From positions 1 to 45,600 of the forward strand of contig CAYVTZ010000024.1 in the NCBI GenBank assembly GCA_964454685.1: 45,600 nucleotides of DNA. Reading direction: 5' to 3'. A program made the translations under genes and the position numbers. Shown here in pieces: positions 41,517 through 45,600 of this stretch. The notes beneath the pieces were generated by a model. It was given only the letters and a program-made list of their open reading frames with translations, did no database searches and was not told the DNA's origin. How positions within the stretch are numbered: position 1 is the stretch's first letter; each line of letters starts with the position of its first letter. Source of the stretch: CAYVTZ01 sp964454685. GTDB taxonomy: Bacteria; Bacillota; Clostridia; Christensenellales; Christensenellaceae.

Positions 41517-42929
41517 CTATCGCTCCTGTTCCTTGTTTTTCTCCTGCCGGGTATCGCCCAGCAGAGCATCAATATTTGCCTTGACCGTTAAGACCTCTTG
41601 CATGGTAGACCGGGCCGCCCGGTACTCCTTGTAGGCGGCCTTTTTCTTTGCGGTTAGCTCCTGCCACTCGGCTTTGAGCTTGTCCATCTTAGGCAGCTTG
41701 CCGCCGTTTAAGAGGCTGTCAAACTGCGCCGTGGCCGCTCGGTACAGGGCAATTTCTCCCTCATGCTCGGCCAAAAACTTGCGGCTGTACTTGCTGGCCT
41801 TGTACTGCTCAAAGACCGGGCGGGCCTTGGCATAGTCCACGATAGCAGCCTTTAGGGCGGCGTTGGTTTTCATGCCGCTTTCAAGCTGCTGCATCTGCTC
41901 GGAAAGAGTGTGAAACCGCTCCGAGGCGGTGGCGGCCTTGGCCTCAAGTTCGTCATAGGAGAGTAAGCCGTTTTCCTGTAAGTATTGGAGGGCGGCGGCC
42001 ATTTGTTTGAGGTTGTAGACCTTGGCCCACCGTTCATAGCCAGCACCCTTGCCGGCATTTAGGCGGGCCTGTATGTCGATAATCAGATTGACCTTTTTAG
42101 GCGGCGGGGCGGGCCGCTTTGCGGATCGCCCGCCTCCCGCAAGCTGGGCCTTGATGTCCTCGGGGTCGTACCCCTCGCCCAGCGTAGAGGCCCGCAAGCG
42201 GGTAAACCGTTCTTGACCCTCGGCCCGAAAACTGATAGAGCCGCCCCGGCCCTCCTTGACCTCGTAGCCAGCCGCCGCCATGAGCGAGAGGAAAGCGGCG
42301 AAGTCGGCGGGCTGCTGGGCTATGGCTTTATCTATCTGCAAGCATAGCTTTTCTTGAAAAGTGAGGGGCTTGCCGTTGGCAGCCTCCCGCCATTCGCCAT
42401 AATGCTTGTGGCGGCCTTTACTGTGCTGCTTGGGATTGCGGATAATGGATAGCCCATTTTCCAAACACACCCGGTCAGAGAGCCGCCGCACCGCAAAGGT
42501 AGAGCCGAGGAAATTATGAAACTTGCGGGAGCTGTCAAAGGCGGTGGCATTGTAATAAATGTGGTTGTGGGTATGGCCCTTGTCGGTATGGGTACAGACG
42601 AAAAATTGATACTTGCCCTTTGTCCAGCGCATGGCGGTTTCATAGCCGATTTTGTTGGCCTCCTCGGGTGTGACCGAGCCAGGAGGGAACGCCTGCCGTA
42701 TTTGAAAAAACAAGTGACCGCTGGCGGCCTCTCGGCCTGTCTTTGCTTGGTACTGGCTTTTCGTCAAATCAAACTCGGCGTGAGCGGTGGCCGGGTCGCA
42801 CAGGTGAGCGGAAACCACCGTACACTTTTTCGGATTGAGGCCATAAGCAAACCGCTCTTGCATGGTGTCCACAGCCGAAAGGCCCTTGCTGGTTTTGTAT
42901 GGTTTTAGGTAGGTTGCGGCAATAGGCAG
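41517..42929 (-). CDS. Mobilisation relaxase (MobP/VirD2-like)
   Basis: The frame gives 470 residues if it begins at CTG 42929, or 451 from GTG 42872. The longer form adds LPIAATYLKPYKTSKGLSAV, which matches the expected start of such relaxases, and GGGGGG sits just before the CTG; ATT 42923 is another option. The nuclease domain has FAYGLNP, then the metal-binding HTDKGHTHNHIYYN near residue 116 (three His). The C-terminal half is helical and Lys/Ala-rich. The protein nicks the transfer origin and carries the strand into the recipient, probably with the MobC protein encoded at 44465. A CTG start is unusual. Confidence 0.88.
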   Translation of the reverse strand: MPIAATYLKPYKTSKGLSAVDTMQERFAYGLNPKKCTVVSAHLCDPATAHAEFDLTKSQYQAKTGREAASGHLFFQIRQAFPPGSVTPEEANKIGYETAMRWTKGKYQFFVCTHTDKGHTHNHIYYNATAFDSSRKFHNFLGSTFAVRRLSDRVCLENGLSIIRNPKQHSKGRHKHYGEWREAANGKPLTFQEKLCLQIDKAIAQQPADFAAFLSLMAAAGYEVKEGRGGSISFRAEGQERFTRLRASTLGEGYDPEDIKAQLAGGGRSAKRPAPPPKKVNLIIDIQARLNAGKGAGYERWAKVYNLKQMAAALQYLQENGLLSYDELEAKAATASERFHTLSEQMQQLESGMKTNAALKAAIVDYAKARPVFEQYKASKYSRKFLAEHEGEIALYRAATAQFDSLLNGGKLPKMDKLKAEWQELTAKKKAAYKEYRAARSTMQEVLTVKANIDALLGDTRQEKNKEQER

Positions 42930-42988
42930 TTCCCCCCTTTCTATGAAAACAGGCGGCTTGCGAAAAGCCGCCTGTTTTGGTCGTATTC

Positions 42989-43013
42989 ACTTCGGGCCAA
43001 TTCGGCCCGAAGT
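42989..43013. repeat. 25-bp palindrome, copy 5
   Basis: Arms ACTTCGGGCC / GGCCCGAAGT with centre AATTC. Begins 9 bases after the stop of the CD1845-family gene. Confidence 0.95.
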
Positions 43014-43022
43014 GGTGGCCGC

Positions 43023-43316
43023 TTATGGCGTGGTGATAAACTGGCGCAGCGAGTAGTCGAGGGCCACCAGCTTTTCCACCATCCACCCGGCCACGGCGGG
43101 CAGCCCCACAGGGGAGCATACAAACGCCATAAGCAGAGCAATGCCGCCATTAGTAAATTGCTTGTCGATGAAAAAGCCGATTGCCAGTATGACGATTAGG
43201 CCGCTGGCGATATTCAACAGCCATTCGCCCACCCCGCACAGGAACGCCAGCAAGGCAGTACCCACCGCCAAAATTACCACCAACGGAACTGCTAAAATCT
43301 TGAATAGTAACCGCAT
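43023..43316 (-). CDS. CD1845-family membrane protein
   Basis: 97 residues, three hydrophobic segments; LLFKILAVPLVVILAVGTALLAF at the start and GFFIDKQFTNGGIALLMAFV in the middle. Size and sequence match the CD1845 family known from Clostridioides difficile conjugative transposons. Function unknown; probably an accessory membrane protein of the transfer region. AAAGGAGA serves as ribosome site. Confidence 0.82.
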   Translation of the reverse strand: MRLLFKILAVPLVVILAVGTALLAFLCGVGEWLLNIASGLIVILAIGFFIDKQFTNGGIALLMAFVCSPVGLPAVAGWMVEKLVALDYSLRQFITTP

Positions 43317-43439
43317 AAAAATGTCTCCTTTCCTGTTGTCCAGCCGCTACTTTTAGTATCTATCTATATTGTACCATGCCAAAAATTCGACAACAAGGAT
43401 GTGGAGACTGCACCGTTTTTGTCTCGGAGGGAGCGGCAA

Positions 43440-43464
43440 ACTTCGGGCCAACTTGGCCCGAAGT
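43440..43464. repeat. 25-bp palindrome, copy 6
   Basis: Arms ACTTCGGGCC / GGCCCGAAGT with centre AACTT. Begins 2 bases after the stop of the SLOG gene. Confidence 0.95.
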
Positions 43465-43466
43465 TG

Positions 43467-43928
43467 CTATATCTGTATTTCCCGCACCTCTTTGTCCAGC
43501 GTGTGGGCGTAGCGCATAGTGAACAGTGTGCCGCCCTTTTCTCGCCCATCGTATACGGCGATGATACGGCTGGACAGCGATACCATGTAGCGGTTGCGGT
43601 TCATAAAACAATCGCTTTTGTACTCCTTTTGTATGACCTTGAAACCGTCACAGGCGGCAAGGCATTTTTGGAACAATGGGTCTTTGGCTTTTAGGCGGTT
43701 GGCATAAGGAATGGCCGCCTCTAAAAACAAATCGGGGTGCTGGGCTTTCTGCTCAATCACCAGCTCGGCAAAGAGCAAGTCCACTCCCTCGGCCATGCCG
43801 GTGATAAACATCGTAAAACCGTCTACAATGGCTTTTTCGATTTCCTCTTTTAGTTTGGTTTTCACATACTCCACCTTGTCGGCGGGGATGTCTCGGTGTC
43901 CGGTGATACAACAGGCTTTTGTACTCAT
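43467..43928 (-). CDS. SLOG-family protein (DUF1273/YpsA-like)
   Basis: 153 residues from ATG 43928 (AAAGGAGAG before it); the frame further upstream crosses the promoter. Starts CCITGHRDIP, then FITGMAEGVDLLFAELV, EAAIPYANR, and SSRIIAVYDGREKGGTLFTMRYA, the typical order of the DUF1273 group in the SLOG superfamily. These proteins are predicted to bind nucleotides or nucleotide-derived ligands. Such genes are common on mobile elements; the role here is unknown. Confidence 0.85.
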   Translation of the reverse strand: MSTKACCITGHRDIPADKVEYVKTKLKEEIEKAIVDGFTMFITGMAEGVDLLFAELVIEQKAQHPDLFLEAAIPYANRLKAKDPLFQKCLAACDGFKVIQKEYKSDCFMNRNRYMVSLSSRIIAVYDGREKGGTLFTMRYAHTLDKEVREIQI

Positions 43929-43970
43929 ATTTTTCTCTCCTTTGCGATATTTTAAGCTGTACTTACTTAA

Positions 43971-43999
43971 ATAATAAAGGATAAAATACCGCAAGTCAA
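43971..43999 (-). promoter_or_regulatory. Promoter of the SLOG gene
   Basis: On the minus strand TTGACT (43999-43994), 17 bases, TATTAT (43976-43971), 43 bases before the ATG. Between it and the divergent XRE gene lies an 11-bp direct repeat pair AGGATAAAATA (43978-43988 and 44041-44051), a candidate site for the XRE protein. Confidence 0.65.
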
Positions 44000-44073
44000 G
44001 AAAGACACTGGATTAAATATAACATTAAATGCCTCCTCACAGGATAAAATAAGATATAGAGGAGGCGAGTGTC

Positions 44074-44388
44074 ATGTATGAGGAGTTTACACAAAATCGT
44101 GTAGCACAGCTACGCTTGCAAAAAGATGTTTCCGCTCGTGATATGTCCTTATCGCTGGGTCAGAACAATAGCTATATCAATCAGATTGAGAACAAAAAAG
44201 CGTTGCCCTCCTTACAAGGCTTGTTCTATATTTGCGAGTATTTCGGCATTACCCCGCAAGAGTTTTTTGACGAGGGCAATTCTTACCCCGACCAGCTTTC
44301 ACAGCTCATAGCGAATATGAAAAAGCTGGACGAAAAAGCATTGAGCCATATTGCGGGGCTTGTGGACGAGCTAACCGCCAAAAAGTAA
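44074..44388 (+). CDS. XRE-family helix-turn-helix regulator
   Basis: 104 residues; the only confidently called + strand gene of the element. The helix-turn-helix reads RVAQLRLQKDVSARDMSLSLGQNNSYINQIENKKALPSL, followed by a short dimerisation tail. GAGGAGG gives a strong ribosome site. Diverges from the SLOG gene and is probably an autoregulator of this region. Its TAA stop shares its last base with palindrome copy 7. Confidence 0.9.
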   Translation: MYEEFTQNRVAQLRLQKDVSARDMSLSLGQNNSYINQIENKKALPSLQGLFYICEYFGITPQEFFDEGNSYPDQLSQLIANMKKLDEKALSHIAGLVDELTAKK

Positions 44389-44412
44389 CTTCGGGCCAAA
44401 TTGGCCCGAAGT
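44388..44412. repeat. 25-bp palindrome, copy 7
   Basis: Perfect arms ACTTCGGGCC / GGCCCGAAGT around AAATT. Overlaps the XRE stop codon by one base. Confidence 0.95.
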
Positions 44413-44431
44413 CCACAGCTACAAAAAAGTT

Positions 44432-44461
44432 AGGGAGCGATGGCAGAGGCCACCGCTCCCT
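44432..44461. terminator. Bidirectional terminator between XRE and MobC genes
   Basis: AGGGAGCG and CGCTCCCT enclose an inner TGGC/GCCA pair; TTTG follows on the + side. It lies between two convergent genes, 3 bases from the MobC stop. Confidence 0.65.
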
Positions 44462-44464
44462 TTG

Positions 44465-44806
44465 TCATTTCGCCACCACCGCCGAAAGCTGGTTCAGCAC
44501 CGCCTCCACCTGTCCCCACAGCTCGGCATAGTCGTGTTGTAGGGCGGCAATTTCGGAGGGGTACACGCCGTAGGTGTTGGCGTGGATGGCGACTTGATTT
44601 AGGTTGTTGGCACAGCGGCGTTGCAGGGAAACCAGTTCCCGCACCGGGGCGAGGTCAACATGGAGCAAATAACCGTTGAGTGCCATTTTCCGTACAAACG
44701 CCCCAGCGTTCTTTATGCCCACCTCGGCCATGCGGCTGTGTATCTGTTCCAGCTCCTCGGGCGATACCATAACGTGCAAGTGAACATTGCGCTTGCGGCG
44801 GGCCAC
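44465..44806 (-). CDS. mobC: MobC-family relaxosome protein
   Basis: 113 residues from GTG 44806, with GAGGAA in front. Starts ARRKRNVHLHVMVSPEELEQI, a ribbon-helix-helix-like region, then VGIKNAGAFVRKMALNGYLL and RRCANNLNQVAIHANTYGV, the usual MobC signature. It helps to open the DNA at the transfer origin for the relaxase. It follows the small 59-residue protein gene with a one-base overlap. Confidence 0.85.
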   Translation of the reverse strand: MARRKRNVHLHVMVSPEELEQIHSRMAEVGIKNAGAFVRKMALNGYLLHVDLAPVRELVSLQRRCANNLNQVAIHANTYGVYPSEIAALQHDYAELWGQVEAVLNQLSAVVAK

Positions 44807-44985
44807 TATCGTTCCTCACGCTCCCGAGAGCGGCGGGGATTGGGCCGTTCCCGCACCTTGTCGGGCGGCCTTTCCTCGGGCTGGGCCAGCGGGGGCGGGG
44901 TGTTGTTGATGATACCGTCAATCATGTTGGTGTTCTGCTCGGTGGAAAGCTCCACCGTCTGCAAAGGGTTGTCTTTCTCGTTCAT
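44806..44985 (-). CDS. Small Pro/Arg-rich element protein (59 residues)
   Basis: Starts MNEKDNPLQTVELSTEQNTN from ATG 44985, with AAACGGAGG in place; an earlier frame to 45033 has no ribosome site and is excluded. The second half is Pro-rich, then Glu/Arg-rich (ERPNPRRSREREER). I do not recognise a named family with confidence. It is translated just before MobC and could be an accessory relaxosome protein. Confidence 0.6.
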   Translation of the reverse strand: MNEKDNPLQTVELSTEQNTNMIDGIINNTPPPLAQPEERPPDKVRERPNPRRSREREER

Positions 44986-45010
44986 AAAAAACCTCCGTTT
45001 CATGTTAGCT

Positions 45011-45075
45011 TTTGCAGTCCCAAACAGGGGCAAAAGGTAGAAAGATATTACCCGCCCTGTTTGGGGGTCTGCAAA
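45011..45075. repeat. Long imperfect inverted repeat upstream of the mobC unit
   Basis: TTTGCAG-T-CCCAAACAGGG at 45011-45029 pairs with GCCCTGTTTGGG and TCTGCAAA at 45054-45075, with two extra bases on one side and a 25-base loop. Located 26 bases before the ATG of the mobC unit. Could be part of a transfer origin or a terminator of the upstream gene. Confidence 0.5.
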
Positions 45076-45116
45076 GCGTTGATACAGGCGGGTTTGAGAG
45101 GGGCTAAAAGCTCACA

Positions 45117-45467
45117 TCACACCCGCCGTTTTCGCATATATTCCCGCTGTCGTTTCTTGCGGGCTTGCCCCGCACAGGCCGCCGAGCAATAGACACCTTT
45201 TCCCTCGGGGATAAACTCACGGCCACAGATGGCACAGGGGCGCACATTGTCGGGCGTTTCGTCCAGCAACGAGGCCATGAGCAGCGGGTCGGTGGGCAGC
45301 ATCGCCGCCACAAAGTAGCGGCAGTATGCGCCTGTCCACCATTTGCCCAGCATATAGCAAGGGCAGTCCAGCGGGAGACAGCCATACTCCCTGTCGTAAT
45401 TGGCGCACAGACCCGAAACCAGCCTATGAATACCCTTGCGCTCGTCTCGGGTCAGCTCACGGCTCAC
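45117..45467 (-). CDS. Cysteine-rich VLP-domain protein
   Basis: 116 residues from GTG 45467. Starts SRELTRDERKGIHRLVSGLCANYD, then YGCLPLDCPCYMLGKWW, YCRYFVAAMLP and a zinc-ribbon-like CAICGREFIPEGKGVYCSAACAGQARKKRQREYMRKRRV. This is the layout of the Cys-rich VLP proteins of Firmicutes conjugative elements. Function unknown; probable zinc-binding nucleic-acid protein. Its start overlaps the stop of the gene upstream (GTGA), and there is no good ribosome site because palindrome copy 8 lies just before it, so translation is probably coupled. Confidence 0.82.
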   Translation of the reverse strand: MSRELTRDERKGIHRLVSGLCANYDREYGCLPLDCPCYMLGKWWTGAYCRYFVAAMLPTDPLLMASLLDETPDNVRPCAICGREFIPEGKGVYCSAACAGQARKKRQREYMRKRRV

Positions 45468-45600
45468 TTGGACTTCGGGCCAATTTGGCCCGAAGTGATG
45501 ATAATATCCCGGTATGCCTCTTGCTCCTTTTTCGCTTTTTTACTTGGCGGGGGCGCAGTACCCCGGCAGGGCTTGGCTCTGCCTCCGCCCTGGCGTGGTA
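45464..45600 (-). CDS. 3' end of an unidentified Lys/Pro-rich protein
   Basis: A frame that enters from the right edge and ends with TGA at 45464-45466, overlapping the GTG start of the VLP gene. The readable tail is APPPSKKAKKEQEAYRDI, then IITSGQIGPKSK, where SGQIGP is encoded by palindrome copy 8. Family not recognised. If right, the palindrome has been absorbed into the coding sequence of this gene. Confidence 0.55.
   Translation of the reverse strand, partial: PRQGGGRAKPCRGTAPPPSKKAKKEQEAYRDIIITSGQIGPKSK
45472..45496. repeat. 25-bp palindrome, copy 8
   Basis: Perfect arms ACTTCGGGCC / GGCCCGAAGT around AATTT. Sits 4 bases before the start codon of the VLP gene and inside the end of the upstream frame. 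Confidence 0.95.

Larger units (their letters stand above)
35310..45600. mobile_element. Integrated mobilisable/conjugative element, left part
   Basis: From the 3' end of the disrupted DUF7010-like gene to the window edge the content changes to integration, mobilisation and regulation genes: large serine recombinase, MobC, relaxase, CD1845-family, SLOG, XRE and Cys-rich VLP proteins. GC is higher than in the host part, apart from an AT-rich cargo island at about 38.75-41.4 kb. Eight copies of a 25-bp palindrome mark the backbone. The left boundary is estimated between about 35300 and 35340; the right end lies outside the window, as would most transfer genes. Confidence 0.85.

Noticed and set aside
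43401..43694. + strand frame of 97 codons opposite the SLOG gene
   Set aside because: It reads through palindrome copy 6 and the antisense of a well-supported gene, with no ribosome site.
37111..45496. The repeated palindromes as a CRISPR array
   Set aside because: Spacing is irregular (about 0.45-2.8 kb) with genes in between, and no cas genes are seen.

Overview
The window looks like a chromosomal segment of an anaerobic, low-to-medium-GC Bacillota of class Clostridia, probably a gut commensal. The grounds are the CpsB/CpsC/CpsD-type capsule regulators, a class B sortase, an LCP ligase, a YesL/YesM/YesN-like sugar module and a mobilisable element of the gut-Firmicutes type. No rRNA, tRNA or CRISPR array was seen.

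Region 1 (1-23418, all on +) is one long Wzy-dependent exopolysaccharide/capsule locus. It opens with the 3' end of a CapD/PglF-type sugar-nucleotide 4,6-dehydratase and the control and export set: PHP-type tyrosine phosphatase, Wzz-like co-polymerase and CpsD-like tyrosine kinase. A VanW-domain protein, a class B sortase, an LCP ligase and a small SPKTG-anchored surface protein follow. A more AT-rich middle part (about 8.4-17.9 kb) carries the initiating phosphoglycosyl transferase, a GNAT acetyltransferase, five glycosyltransferases, a Wzy polymerase and a Wzx flippase. The last part (17.9-23.4 kb) has five genes that match the WbpA/WbpI/WbpD/WbpB/WbpE set for a UDP-2,3-diacetamido-2,3-dideoxy-uronic acid. 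An upstream aminotransferase plus the dehydratase suggests a second amino-sugar route of bacillosamine type.

Region 2 (24.2-33.7 kb) is a carbohydrate-uptake module. A divergent UgpC/MsmX-type ATPase and a YesL-like protein precede a lipoprotein binding protein, two permeases, a GH172 (DUF2961) glycosidase, a YesM-type histidine kinase and a YesN-type AraC response regulator. A small operon follows: LytTR regulator, DUF3021 protein and a DUF7010-like membrane protein. The 3' end of the last one runs into foreign DNA.

Region 3 (about 35.3 kb to the window end) is the left part of an integrated mobilisable or conjugative element; its right end is outside the window. It holds a large serine recombinase, a sigma-like regulator, a MobC protein, an HxHxH relaxase, a CD1845-family membrane protein, a SLOG-family protein, an XRE regulator, a Cys-rich VLP protein and several small proteins. 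An AT-rich cargo island (KTR protein, Pr6Pr-like membrane protein, SDR oxidoreductase, TetR repressor) interrupts the backbone. The most striking signal is a 25-bp palindrome (arms ACTTCGGGCC / GGCCCGAAGT) present eight times in 8.4 kb of the element and not seen in the host part. Most copies sit at or just after stop codons, lack a U-tract and are open in all six reading frames. RNA-type leaders with hairpins over ribosome binding sites and a cluster of other palindromes beside the relaxase gene add to the impression of an element with unusual small-scale control structure.
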